Shown here one piece after another: positions 37,218 to 45,830 of a stretch of 64,000 nt of DNA. Below the pieces are notes generated by a model. That model saw only the letters and a list, made by a program, of their open reading frames with translations, had not been told where the DNA came from and searched no databases. Within the stretch, counting starts at the first letter, position 1. Each line of letters starts with the position of its first letter. A program made the translations under genes and the position numbers. Where the stretch lies: contig NZ_CP031834.1 of NCBI RefSeq assembly GCF_003590645.1, positions 2,852,501 to 2,916,500 on the forward strand, in the 5' to 3' direction. This DNA is from Mesorhizobium sp. DCY119 (GTDB lineage: Bacteria; Pseudomonadota; Alphaproteobacteria; Rhizobiales; Rhizobiaceae).

Positions 37218-38789
37218 GTGACAGCAACCCTTGAGACGCATGGCGCGAACCTGCTTGAGGTGCGCGGCCTGACCAAGATATTTGGCACGCTGAAAGCGTG
37301 TGACGGCATCGACCTGACCGTCGGCAAGGGCGAGATTCATGCTCTGCTGGGTGAGAATGGTGCCGGCAAATCCACGCTCGTGAAGATGCTGTTCGGCTCG
37401 CTGGAGCCGAATGCCGGCGAAATCCGCTGGAATGGCGAGCCCGTTCGGATTGCCAATCCGCATGCCGCAAGAAAACTCGGCATCGGCATGGTTTTTCAGC
37501 ATTTTTCGCTGTTCGATGCGCTGACCGCCGCTGAAAATATTGCCCTGTCTCTGGACGACGACACGCCGATCGCCACCATTGCAGCGAAGGCCAAGGCGCT
37601 GTCCTACAGCTATGGCCTGCCGCTCGATCCTTATTCGCTCGTCGGCGATCTTTCCGTTGGCGAACGCCAGCGCATCGAGATCATCCGCTGCCTGCTGCAG
37701 ACACCCGAACTCATCATCCTGGACGAGCCGACCTCCGTGCTGACGCCGCAGGAGGCGGACAAGCTGTTCGAGACGCTGGAGCGGCTGCGCGCCGAGGGTA
37801 AATCGATCCTCTACATTTCGCACCGGCTGGAAGAGGTCAAACGCATGTGCGACCGTGCCACCGTGCTGCGGCACGGCAAGGTGGTCGGCCATTGCGACCC
37901 GCGCAAGGAGACCGCATCCTCGCTGGCGCGCATGATGGTCGGCAGCGAGGTGCTGTCGGTCGTCCGCCCGCCGGCCGAGGGCGCCGACAAGGCGGCCACG
38001 CTTCTTGAGATTCGCAATCTGACGCGAAAGCCGGCAACGCCGTTCTCGATTCCGCTGCGCAACATCAACCTCTCGGTCAAAGCCGGCGAAGTGATCGGCA
38101 TTGCGGGAGTGGCCGGCAACGGGCAGGGTGAGTTTTTCGAGGCCGTATCGGGCGAGGCGACACAGCCGGACGCCGTTACCGTGCGCATTCGCGACAAGGA
38201 TGCGGGCCATCTGTCGATCACCGGCCGCCGGATGCTGGGGGCAGCCTTCGTGCCGGAAGAACGGCTGGGGCATGGTGCTGCGCCGCGCATGAAGCTTTCT
38301 GAAAACCTGCTGCTGTCACGCTATGCCACGGACCGCAAGGCATTCCTGGGCAGCTTTGGGCTGGTGCAGGGCTCCGCGATCGTGAAAGCCGCACAACGCA
38401 TCATCGAGGCCATGGATGTCCGCAAGAGCGCGCCCGATCCCGAGGCTGCAGCACTTTCCGGCGGCAACCTGCAAAAGTTCATCATCGGCCGCGAGCTCGA
38501 CCGCCAGCCGGCGGTGATGGTGGTCAACCAGCCGACATGGGGCGTCGATGCGGGTGCTGCCGCACGCATCCGCCAGGCACTGATCGAGCTTGCCCGCAGC
38601 GGTTCGGCCGTGCTGGTCATCAGCCAGGATCTCGACGAACTGTTCGAAATCTCCGACTCGATCGCCGTCATGCACAATGGCGAGTTGTCGAAGCCGCTGC
38701 CGATAGCCGAGGCAACACTCGAGAAGATCGGCTTGCTCATGGGCGGTGCCGAACCCGGCCATGTCGAACCAGTGGCGGAGGTGGCGTGA
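37218..38789 (+). CDS. BMP-type ABC transporter ATPase (nucleoside-like importer 1)
   Basis: A double ATPase of 523 residues of the kind that drives sugar and nucleoside importers. The first half has Walker A LLGENGAGKSTLVKMLFG, signature LSVGERQRIEIIRCLL and Walker B LIILDEPTSVL. The second half has GVAGNGQGEFFEAV in place of a normal Walker A and LSGGNLQKFIIGREL, the usual degenerate arrangement. A GTG at 37218 after GGGGG is preferred; the open frame reaches 37155 but the extra residues look non-coding. Its stop overlaps the permease start by one base. Operon order is ATPase, permease, permease, binding protein. Confidence 0.9.
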   Translation: MTATLETHGANLLEVRGLTKIFGTLKACDGIDLTVGKGEIHALLGENGAGKSTLVKMLFGSLEPNAGEIRWNGEPVRIANPHAARKLGIGMVFQHFSLFDALTAAENIALSLDDDTPIATIAAKAKALSYSYGLPLDPYSLVGDLSVGERQRIEIIRCLLQTPELIILDEPTSVLTPQEADKLFETLERLRAEGKSILYISHRLEEVKRMCDRATVLRHGKVVGHCDPRKETASSLARMMVGSEVLSVVRPPAEGADKAATLLEIRNLTRKPATPFSIPLRNINLSVKAGEVIGIAGVAGNGQGEFFEAVSGEATQPDAVTVRIRDKDAGHLSITGRRMLGAAFVPEERLGHGAAPRMKLSENLLLSRYATDRKAFLGSFGLVQGSAIVKAAQRIIEAMDVRKSAPDPEAAALSGGNLQKFIIGRELDRQPAVMVVNQPTWGVDAGAAARIRQALIELARSGSAVLVISQDLDELFEISDSIAVMHNGELSKPLPIAEATLEKIGLLMGGAEPGHVEPVAEVA

Positions 38790-39889
38790 TGCGCATCGAA
38801 CTCGTCAAGAGGCCGCAGCAATCCGCTCTCTACAGCGCGCTGTCACCGTTCTTCGCGCTGGCGCTGACGCTTATCGCCGGCGCGATCATGTTCTCGCTGC
38901 TCGGCAAGAACCCGCTCGATGCGCTGTATTACTATTTCATCGATCCGCTGCGCGAAATGTGGTCGCTGCATGAGCTGGCGGTGAAGGCCGCGCCGCTGAT
39001 CCTGATCGCGGTCGGGCTTTCCGTCTGCTTCCTGTCCAACAACTGGAACATCGGCGCCGAAGGACAGTTCATCATCGGCGCGATGGCCGGCTCGATCCTG
39101 CCGGTGATGTATCCAGACTTCCAATCATGGATCGTGCTGCCGCTGATGCTGATCATGGGAATGGTCGGAGGTGCTGCCTATGCCGCGATCCCGGCCTTGC
39201 TGAAGACCCGCTTCAACACCAATGAAATCCTGACCAGCCTGATGCTGGTCTATGTCGCGCAACTGTTCCTCGACTGGATGGTGCGCGGGCCGTGGCGCAA
39301 TCCCGCCGGCATGAACTTTCCCGAAACGCGCAATTTCCACGAATACGCCATCCTGCCGGAAATCTGGCCGGACTCCGGCCGGGCGCATTGGGGTTTCGTC
39401 TTCGCGCTGGTTGCCGCGCTCCTTGTCTGGTTCATGCTGTCGAAAACCTTGCGCGGCTTCGAGGTCAAGGTCTTGGGGCAAAGCCCGCGGGCAGGGCGCT
39501 TTGCCGGCTTCTCGGCATCGAAGATGGTGTTCTTCGCATTCATCGTGTCTGGGGCACTGGCCGGTCTTGCCGGCATTTCCGAAGTCTCCGGGGCAATCGG
39601 CCAGCTTCGCCCGACCATCTCGCCGGGCTACGGCTTTGCCGCGATCATCGTCGCCTTCCTCGGCCGGCTCAATCCGCTCGGCATCGTCGCCGCCGGACTG
39701 GTTCTGGCACTGTCCTATCTCGGCGGCGAGGCGGCGCAGATTTCGATCGGCGTCTCCGACAAGGTCGTGCGCGCCTTCCAGGGCATGCTTTTGTTCTTCG
39801 TGCTCGGCTGCGACACACTCATTCACTATCGCATCCGTATCGTTCGTTCGGCGCTGAACAAGGCGGAGGTTTCCCATGGGAATGCTTGA
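38789..39889 (+). CDS. BMP-type ABC transporter permease 1 (importer 1)
   Basis: A 366-residue inner-membrane permease of the BPD_transp_2 type with about ten segments. The family stretches are LSVCFLSNNWNIGAEGQFII near 79-98 (NIGAEGQ is characteristic of nucleoside-type permeases), KTRFNTNEILTSLMLVY, and YGFAAIIVAFLGRLNPLG. ATG 38789 shares a base with the ATPase stop. An open frame extends to 38537 inside the ATPase gene and is not real. Overlaps the next permease by 14 bp. Confidence 0.92.
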   Translation: MRIELVKRPQQSALYSALSPFFALALTLIAGAIMFSLLGKNPLDALYYYFIDPLREMWSLHELAVKAAPLILIAVGLSVCFLSNNWNIGAEGQFIIGAMAGSILPVMYPDFQSWIVLPLMLIMGMVGGAAYAAIPALLKTRFNTNEILTSLMLVYVAQLFLDWMVRGPWRNPAGMNFPETRNFHEYAILPEIWPDSGRAHWGFVFALVAALLVWFMLSKTLRGFEVKVLGQSPRAGRFAGFSASKMVFFAFIVSGALAGLAGISEVSGAIGQLRPTISPGYGFAAIIVAFLGRLNPLGIVAAGLVLALSYLGGEAAQISIGVSDKVVRAFQGMLLFFVLGCDTLIHYRIRIVRSALNKAEVSHGNA

Positions 39890-40796
39890 AGCCATCCTGA
39901 TCACCATCGCGACGGCAGCCACACCGTTGCTGATCGCAGCCGTGGGAGAACTGGTCGTCGAGCGCTCCGGCGTGCTCAATCTCGGCGTCGAAGGCATGAT
40001 GGTGATGGGTGCCGTCACCGGCTTCGGGGCCGCTCTTGCCACCGGCTCGCCGTGGCTCGGATTCCTGGCGGCAATCGTCGTCGGCGCCTTGTTCTCGCTG
40101 CTGTTTGCCTTCCTGACGCTGACGCTGGTCACCAACCAGGTCGCGACGGGCCTGGCATTGACGCTTCTAGGGCTCGGCCTTTCGGGCATGCTTGGCGAGG
40201 GCTTTGTCGGCTTTCCGGGCGTGAAGCTCGCCAATATTTACATTCCGGTGCTGACCGACATACCGGTCGTCGGAAAACTGCTGTTCGGCCAGGACCCGAT
40301 CTTCTACCTGTCGATTCTGCTCACAGCCGGCGTTGCCTATTTTCTCTTCCGCACCCGTGCCGGTCTGACTTTGCGTTCGGTTGGCGACAATCATACATCA
40401 GCCCACGCGCTCGGCATCAACGTCGTCCTGATCCGCTATCTGGCGGTGATGTTCGGCGGTGCCTGCGCGGGTCTTGCCGGCGGCTATCTCTCGATCGTCT
40501 ATACGCCGCAATGGGTGGAGAACATGACGGCGGGGCGGGGCTGGATCGCGCTGGCGCTGGTGGTCTTCGCCTCCTGGCGGCCATGGCGGGTGCTGGCGGG
40601 CGCCTATCTTTTCGGCGCTGTGACGATCGGCCAGCTCCACGCGCAAGCGCTGGGGATAGGCGTGCCGTCGCAGCTACTTTCTTCGCTTCCCTATCTGGCA
40701 ACCATCGTCGTTCTTGTTCTAATCTCACGGAACCGGCGACTGACGATGGTAAACACACCGGCTTCTTTGGGGCGGCCGTTTGTGCCTGATCGCTAA
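39876..40796 (+). CDS. BMP-type ABC transporter permease 2 (importer 1)
   Basis: A 306-residue inner-membrane permease, partner of the preceding one. The segment VLNLGVEGMMVMGAV near 37-51 is the nucleoside-permease counterpart of the NIGAEGQ motif, and LRSVGDNHTSAHALGINV near 166-183 is the coupling loop. GRGWIALALVVFASWRP is also typical. Its start lies inside the end of the first permease gene. Confidence 0.92.
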   Translation: MGMLEAILITIATAATPLLIAAVGELVVERSGVLNLGVEGMMVMGAVTGFGAALATGSPWLGFLAAIVVGALFSLLFAFLTLTLVTNQVATGLALTLLGLGLSGMLGEGFVGFPGVKLANIYIPVLTDIPVVGKLLFGQDPIFYLSILLTAGVAYFLFRTRAGLTLRSVGDNHTSAHALGINVVLIRYLAVMFGGACAGLAGGYLSIVYTPQWVENMTAGRGWIALALVVFASWRPWRVLAGAYLFGAVTIGQLHAQALGIGVPSQLLSSLPYLATIVVLVLISRNRRLTMVNTPASLGRPFVPDR

Positions 40797-40835
40797 CTAT
40801 AAAAAACGGGGTATTGCCCCAGGCAACCTAAGAGG

Positions 40836-41915
40836 ATGAACTCAATGAAGAAAACCATTCTGTCGATCGCCACGGCAGCCGCAGTGCTGTCGTTCGGCAC
40901 CCTGGCTGCCGAAGCCAAGGTAAAGGCCTGCTGGATCTATGTCGGGCCGATCGGAGACTTCGGCTACTCCTATCAGCATCACCAGGGCTTGCTGGAGGTG
41001 CAGAAGGAACTCGGCGATCAGGTCGAGACCGCCTATCTCGAAAGCGTGCCGGAAGGCGCGGACGCCGAGCGCGCGCTGGAACGCTTCGCCCGTTCCGGCT
41101 GCAACATCATCTTTGCGACCTCTTTCGGCTTCATGGACCCGACCAATAAGGTCGCCGGCAAGTTTCCGGACGTGAAATTCGAACACGCCACCGGCTACAA
41201 GCGCGAGCACCCGAATGTCGCGACGTACAACTCCAAGTTCCACGAAGGCCGCTATGTGCAGGGCGTGATCGCGGCCAAGATGTCGAAGGCGGGTGTCGCC
41301 GGCTACATCGCCTCGTTCCCGATCCCGGAAGTGGTGCTCGGCATCAATGCGTTCATGCTCGGCGCGCAGTCGGTCAACCCGGACTTCAAGGTCAAGGTCG
41401 TTTGGGCCAACACCTGGTTCGACGCCGGCAAGGAAGCCGATGCTGCCAAGGCGTTGATCGACCAGGGCGTCGACATCATCACCCAGCACACCGATTCGAC
41501 GGCACCGATGCAGGTTGCCACCGAACGCGGCATCAAGGCATTCGGCCAGGCCACCGACATGATCAAGTTCGGCCCGCAGACGCAGCTCACCGCGATCGTC
41601 GATGACTGGGGTCCGTATTATGTTCAGCGCGTCAAGGCTGTCATCGACGGCACCTGGAAGCAGCAGGACGTTTGGGACGGCATGAAGGAAGGCAACGTCG
41701 TCATGGCGCCCTACACCAACATGCCCGACGACGTGAAGAAGCTTGCCGAAGAGACCGAAGCCAAGATCAAGTCCGGCGAATTCAACCCCTACACCGGCCC
41801 GATCACCAAGCAGGACGGCACCGAGTGGCTGAAGGCAGGCGAAGTGGCCGACAATGGCACGCTTCTTGGCCTGAACTTCTACGTCAAGGGCGTGGATGAC
41901 AAGCTGCCGCAATAA
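40836..41915 (+). CDS. BMP family ABC transporter binding protein (importer 1)
   Basis: A 359-residue periplasmic binding protein of the basic membrane protein (Med/PnrA) family, whose known members bind purine nucleosides or related compounds. The signal peptide spans about 1-27, ending AAEA. Characteristic stretches are YVGPIGDFGYSYQHHQG, ESVPEGADAERALERF, IIFATSFGFMD and GRYVQGVIAAKMSK. ATG 40836 and 40845 are both usable after AAGAGGA. It is the last gene of the operon and is followed by a strong terminator. Nucleoside-like substrate is inferred by family. Confidence 0.92.
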   Translation: MNSMKKTILSIATAAAVLSFGTLAAEAKVKACWIYVGPIGDFGYSYQHHQGLLEVQKELGDQVETAYLESVPEGADAERALERFARSGCNIIFATSFGFMDPTNKVAGKFPDVKFEHATGYKREHPNVATYNSKFHEGRYVQGVIAAKMSKAGVAGYIASFPIPEVVLGINAFMLGAQSVNPDFKVKVVWANTWFDAGKEADAAKALIDQGVDIITQHTDSTAPMQVATERGIKAFGQATDMIKFGPQTQLTAIVDDWGPYYVQRVKAVIDGTWKQQDVWDGMKEGNVVMAPYTNMPDDVKKLAEETEAKIKSGEFNPYTGPITKQDGTEWLKAGEVADNGTLLGLNFYVKGVDDKLPQ

Positions 41916-41943
41916 TGGCGCAAGCCGATATCGGATAAGGGAA

Positions 41944-41969
41944 GGGCGCCAATTGGCGCCCTTTTCGTT
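41944..41969 (+). terminator. Rho-independent terminator after importer 1
   Basis: GGGCGCC and GGCGCCC form a perfect 7-bp stem around AATT, followed by TTTTCGTTT. It ends the plus-strand transport operon 24 bases before the rimO stop on the other strand. Confidence 0.9.
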
Positions 41970-41992
41970 TAAGACTTGAAGCTGATGATGCC

Positions 41993-43306
41993 TCACACGG
42001 CCGAGCCGTAGAGATCATAGGCGTCGGCGCTGTCGATCTTGACGGTGACGATATCGCCGGCACGCAGCGGACGGCGCGACTGGATGTGGACCGAGCCGTC
42101 GATCTCGGGCGCGTCGTATTTGGTCCGGCCCTTGGCGGACGTGCCGTTGGCTTCGTCGATGATGACGGGCAGGCGCTTGCCGACCTTCTTCTGCAACTGT
42201 GTTGCCGAAATCTTCTGCTGGCGCTGCATGAAGCGGTGCCAACGCGCGTCCTTGACCTCGTCCGGCACCTGTTCCAGGCCCAGATCGTTGGAGCGTGCAC
42301 CCTTGACCGGTTCGTATTTGAAGCAGCCGGCGCGATCGATCTTGGCCTCGTCGAGCCAGTCGAGCAGCATCTCGAAATCCTCGTCCGTCTCGCCGGGAAA
42401 ACCGACAATGAAGGTCGAGCGCACCGCGAGATCGGGGCAGACCTCGCGCCAGCCGCGGATGCGGTCGAGCGTCTTTTCGCCATGGGCCGGCCGGCGCATG
42501 TTCTTCAGCACCTGCGGCGAGGCGTGCTGGAACGGGATGTCGAGGTAAGGCAGGATTTTTCCTTCCGCCATCAGCGGAATGACATCGGCAACATGCGGGT
42601 AGGGGTAGACATAGTGCATGCGCACCCAGATGCCCATCTCGCCAAGCTCCTTCGACAGGTCGAGGAACTTTGCCCGAACCTCGCGATCCTGGAACGTGCT
42701 GGTCTGGTATTTGATGTCGATGCCGTAGGCGCTGGTGTCCTGCGAGATGACGAGAATTTCCTTGACGCCGGCCTTGGCCAGCTTCTCGGCTTCGCGCAAC
42801 ACGTCGGCGGCCGGCCGTGAGACGAGATCACCGCGCAGGTCAGGGATGATGCAGAAGGTGCAGCGGTTGTTGCAGCCTTCCGAAATCTTCAGATAGGCGT
42901 AGTGGCGTGGCGTCAGCTTCACGCCTTGCGGCGGCAGCAGGTCGACATAAGGATCGTGCGCCGGCGGCGCTGCCTCATGGACGGCGGCCATGACGCTCTC
43001 ATAGGCCTGGGGGCCGGTGATGGCGAGCACGTTGGGGTGCGTTTCGCGGATCAGCTCTGGCGTTGCGCCCATGCAGCCGGTGACGATGACCTTGCCGTTT
43101 TCCTTCAGCGCGGTGCCGATGGCGTCGAGTGACTCGGTGCGTGCCGAATCGAGGAAGCCGCAGGTGTTGACGACGACCAGATCGGCGCCGTCGTGCTTGC
43201 GCGAAATCTCATAGCCCTCGGCCCGCAGCCGAGTGAGGATGCGCTCGGAGTCCACAAGGGCTTTGGGGCATCCAAGGCTGACAAAACTGACGCGGGGCGC
43301 TGACAT
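41993..43306 (-). CDS. rimO: Ribosomal protein S12 methylthiotransferase RimO
   Basis: RimO adds a methylthio group to Asp of ribosomal protein S12. The 437-residue protein has the three expected parts. The N-terminal UPF0004 domain has cluster Cys C13, C49 and C78. The radical SAM domain has C145, C149 and C152 in [14 protein letters not shown]. The C-terminal TRAM domain is present. The opening [19 protein letters not shown] is the RimO form rather than MiaB. ATG 43306. Convergent with importer 1, and separated from the upstream TerC-family gene by 197 bp with a perfect palindrome. Confidence 0.95.
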   Translation of the reverse strand: MSAPRVSFVSLGCPKALVDSERILTRLRAEGYEISRKHDGADLVVVNTCGFLDSARTESLDAIGTALKENGKVIVTGCMGATPELIRETHPNVLAITGPQAYESVMAAVHEAAPPAHDPYVDLLPPQGVKLTPRHYAYLKISEGCNNRCTFCIIPDLRGDLVSRPAADVLREAEKLAKAGVKEILVISQDTSAYGIDIKYQTSTFQDREVRAKFLDLSKELGEMGIWVRMHYVYPYPHVADVIPLMAEGKILPYLDIPFQHASPQVLKNMRRPAHGEKTLDRIRGWREVCPDLAVRSTFIVGFPGETDEDFEMLLDWLDEAKIDRAGCFKYEPVKGARSNDLGLEQVPDEVKDARWHRFMQRQQKISATQLQKKVGKRLPVIIDEANGTSAKGRTKYDAPEIDGSVHIQSRRPLRAGDIVTVKIDSADAYDLYGSAV

Positions 43307-43455
43307 AGGTAATTTCCGAATTCTGCAGCAGAGCCATCATGGGGCAGGCCCCGCATATGGCAATCGTGCTGAAACGACAAAAGAGCCTGCACCGACCGCC
43401 TCCGGCAGCATCAGGCTCACAAGTTGCGGCGCAATATCACAGTTTTTGCCGATTG

Positions 43456-43483
43456 GATATCGGCGTCGTGCGACGCCGATATC
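43456..43483 (-). terminator. Perfect 13-bp palindromic stem between the TerC-family gene and rimO
   Basis: GATATCGGCGTCG (43456-43468) and CGACGCCGATATC (43471-43483) are exact inverted repeats with a 2-base centre. It starts 20 bases past the TerC-family stop, where a terminator is expected. No U-tract follows on the minus strand (CAATCGGCAAAAA), so it may act as a stem-only terminator, an RNA-stability element, or a protein site. Confidence 0.55.
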
Positions 43484-43503
43484 ATCTGCGGTCCTTGCTG
43501 CCG

Positions 43504-44160
43504 TTACAGCGGGTCCGGCAGGAGAGGCGACACTTCCATATAGCCGCGATAGATCATGTCCACCGCCACATAGAAAATGATCGCAAGGCCGATATAGGCG
43601 ATCCAGGGATAGCGATGAAGCACTCTGGCGATAAAGCTGGCGGCAAGGCCCATCAGCGCGATCGAGAGCACCAGGCCGATGATGAGCACGGTGAAATGAT
43701 CACGCGCGGCACCGGCAACGGCCAGAACATTGTCCAGCGACATGGAAACGTCGGCGATCACGATCTGGATCGCCGCCTGCATCAGCGTCTTGCGCGGCGC
43801 ACCCTTTGCCACTGTGCCGTCGGCATTCAAATCCGAATTGGACAGCGCTTCGTTGGCTGCGTCCTGTTCCGCATGCGACGTGCGCAGTTCGCGCCACATT
43901 TTCCAGCACACCCACAGAAGGAGAATGCCGCCTGCAAGCAGCAACCCGACGATGGCCAGGAGTTTCACCGTGACGGCCGCAAACCCGATGCGCAGCACGG
44001 TTGCAGCGATGACGCCGATCAGGATCGCTTTTTTTCGCTGTTCGGCGGGCAATCCTGCAGCCGCAAGGCCAATGACAATGGCGTTGTCGCCGGCAAGCAC
44101 GAGATCGATGGCAATGACCTGCAACAGCGCAGCAAAACCCGCGGCCGTGAAAATTTCCAT
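43504..44160 (-). CDS. TerC family integral membrane protein
   Basis: A 218-residue inner-membrane protein with about seven segments. The two acidic TerC signatures are present: IDLVLAGDNAIVIGLA near 18-33 and IVIADVSMSLDNVLAVAGAA near 133-152. These Asp/Asn residues are thought to coordinate a divalent ion; relatives such as YjbE, YkoY and MntP-linked proteins export manganese or load it to secreted enzymes. A hydrophilic loop of about 35 residues (SNSDLNADGTVAKGAP) separates the halves. I saw no yybP-ykoY manganese riboswitch core upstream. Sits between rimO and tRNA-Ser. Confidence 0.88.
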   Translation of the reverse strand: MEIFTAAGFAALLQVIAIDLVLAGDNAIVIGLAAAGLPAEQRKKAILIGVIAATVLRIGFAAVTVKLLAIVGLLLAGGILLLWVCWKMWRELRTSHAEQDAANEALSNSDLNADGTVAKGAPRKTLMQAAIQIVIADVSMSLDNVLAVAGAARDHFTVLIIGLVLSIALMGLAASFIARVLHRYPWIAYIGLAIIFYVAVDMIYRGYMEVSPLLPDPL

Positions 44161-44263
44161 CCGTCGGCGCCTTTCGCTTATAAGCTTTGGTGAAGCACGC
44201 CCCTAGCGTGTGTAACCCTTATGCGTCAAGGGCTCAACGGGCGTGGCTGCATGAGCTGGCTTG

Positions 44264-44353
44264 TGGCGGAGGGAGTGGGATTCGAACCCACGGTGAGCTT
44301 GCACCCACGCCGGTTTTCAAGACCGGTGCCTTAAACCGCTCGGCCATCCCTCC
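44264..44353 (-). tRNA. tRNA-Ser (anticodon UGA)
   Basis: A 90-base serine tRNA including an encoded CCA. The acceptor stem GGAGGGA (44353-44347) pairs with TCCCTCC, followed by G and CCA. The anticodon loop CTTGAAA gives UGA. The long variable arm expected for serine is present (GTGGGTGCAAGCTCAC), and the T arm has GGGTTCGAATCCC. It reads leftward and is upstream of the TerC-family gene. Confidence 0.95.
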
Positions 44354-44480
44354 AAACCGTTGAAACCATTGCAATTTTCTCTATCCCAATTCGCGGAGTA
44401 GATACTTGCAATCCAGTTTGCAACCATACGGTCAGGCGGGCTTGCTTATAGCCTTCTTTGGCGTGCCGTCAACTTTCCTG
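44354..44480. other. Gap between tRNA-Ser and a small hypothetical gene
   Basis: An AT-richer stretch than its surroundings with no gene supported. Part of an open plus-strand frame (44406 onward) runs through it but has poor coding character. On the minus strand it could hold the tRNA promoter. No duplicate of the tRNA 3' end was found by eye. Confidence 0.5.
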
Positions 44481-44705
44481 TCAGCGTATTTCAGTGGCAG
44501 GCCCGGCTCTTCGCGCGGGTTTGGCAAAAGTCACCCCGTCAGCCACATCATTGAGAAAGTCACAGAGGGACGCTGCTTCTTCGGCGTGCAAACCGATCAG
44601 CGGCTTGCCGGAAAGGGACATGATCTGCTGTCTGTCGTGGTTCCATATCATCCAGGTATCCAAAGGTTCACGCACGCACTCAAAACGCTCTTTCACCGTC
44701 GACAT
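44481..44705 (-). CDS. Small hypothetical protein
   Basis: A frame of 74 codons from ATG 44705, open further to 44768. It reads like a true protein: STVKERFECVREPLDTWMIW, then a mid part LIGLHAEEAASLCDFLND with a helical pattern. No known domain is recognised. The tail after DGVTFAKPARRAG looks basic and disordered. It lies between tRNA-Ser and the second BMP importer and on the same strand. Its base composition is more AT-rich than its neighbours. May also be a chance frame. Confidence 0.4.
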   Translation of the reverse strand: MSTVKERFECVREPLDTWMIWNHDRQQIMSLSGKPLIGLHAEEAASLCDFLNDVADGVTFAKPARRAGPATEIR

Positions 44706-44892
44706 TACCAAACCCGATGCTCTGCCCGTCATCAGATTGAAACGCAGGAAAGGGACGCAAAGTTTCACACGCCGAGAGTGAAACTTTGCAGATCACTCCG
44801 CCGCGCGTGGCCAGGACACGCAAAGACTGGCGGCGGTTCATCGAGATCAAGCCGGGGGCAGGCCAAGGCAGCCTCTGTTCCCCGGCGAATGT

Positions 44893-45816
44893 CTATTGCT
44901 TGTCTTGCCGCAAATAGACCCTGCCGAGGAAGGCCGGCTCGCCCGAACGCCGACCGCTCAATGAGCCCGCTACCAGCACGACAAGCGTCAGCAGGTACGG
45001 CAACGTCATCATGAGATAGACGGGAACGTCGGCACCTATGGCTTGCAGCCTGGGCACAAGAGCATCCGCACTTCCGAAAAGAAGCGCTCCCCAGAGAGCC
45101 CGGGCCGCATTCCAGCGCGAGAAGATGACGAGGGCGACCGCGATCCAGCCGCGCGAGGCGACCATTCCCTCCACCCAGACATGGCTTGTGGCGACCGAGA
45201 GATAGGCTCCGGCGAGACCGCAGAGCAGGCCGGACGCCAGGACAGCCCCGAACTGCACCAGCTGCACGTCGATACCCGCGACGTCTGCTGCGGCCGGATT
45301 TTCCCCGACCGACCGCAGCCTGAGACCATGTCGGCTTTTGGAAAGCCACCACCAGACGGCGCCGACAAGTATCGGCAGCGCCAGCGTGACAGGGTCCTGC
45401 ACCGCGAAAATGCGACCCAATGCCGAACTGCGATCTATCCCGAAGATATCGCCGAGGGTGGAAATGCCAGAGAAGGTCTTCTGCACGTAGGGTCGCCCCA
45501 CGACGCCGGTAATGCCCAGTCCGATCGCGACGACGGCGAGACCGGCGAGCGTATGATTGGCACGCAAGGCGACGGTCGATATTCCAAACAGCAGCGCCAG
45601 AGCCATTGCCGCCGCTGAACCGGCGGCAAGGCCGAACCAGGGATCAGCCCCGGAAAGTACAGTCACCGCGCCGGTCATGGCGCCGACCGCCATCAACCCT
45701 TCCGCTCCAAGATTGAGAACGCCCGCCTTTTCGCAGATGATGAGGCCGAGACTTGCCAGCAGCAGCGGCGTCGCATAGCTCGGAATGATGGCAATCCAGC
45801 CAATCAGAAAATCCAT
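44893..45816 (-). CDS. BMP-type ABC transporter permease 2 (importer 2)
   Basis: A 307-residue inner-membrane permease. The nucleoside-permease segment GVLNLGAEGLMAVGAMTG lies near 32-49, and LRLRSVGENPAAADVAGIDV near 164-183 is the coupling loop. SRGWIAVALVIFSRW is also typical. ATG 45816 has AAGGAAGG upstream; the frame extends to 46002 inside the preceding gene and that part is rejected. Last gene of the minus-strand operon that starts with the binding protein at 49547. Confidence 0.92.
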   Translation of the reverse strand: MDFLIGWIAIIPSYATPLLLASLGLIICEKAGVLNLGAEGLMAVGAMTGAVTVLSGADPWFGLAAGSAAAMALALLFGISTVALRANHTLAGLAVVAIGLGITGVVGRPYVQKTFSGISTLGDIFGIDRSSALGRIFAVQDPVTLALPILVGAVWWWLSKSRHGLRLRSVGENPAAADVAGIDVQLVQFGAVLASGLLCGLAGAYLSVATSHVWVEGMVASRGWIAVALVIFSRWNAARALWGALLFGSADALVPRLQAIGADVPVYLMMTLPYLLTLVVLVAGSLSGRRSGEPAFLGRVYLRQDKQ

Positions 45817-45830
45817 CCAGCCACCCTTCC

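Noticed and set aside
40842-41996. A 384-codon minus-strand frame opposite the BMP binding protein
   Set aside because: The plus-strand gene has a signal peptide, family motifs, ribosome site and terminator.
44161-44263. yybP-ykoY manganese riboswitch ahead of the TerC-family gene
   Set aside because: The conserved GGGGAGTA-type core was not seen in the leader, and the tRNA leaves only about 100 bases.
44406-45014. A 202-codon plus-strand frame after tRNA-Ser
   Set aside because: It runs into the antisense of the permease gene and loses protein-like composition; a small minus-strand gene is the better reading.
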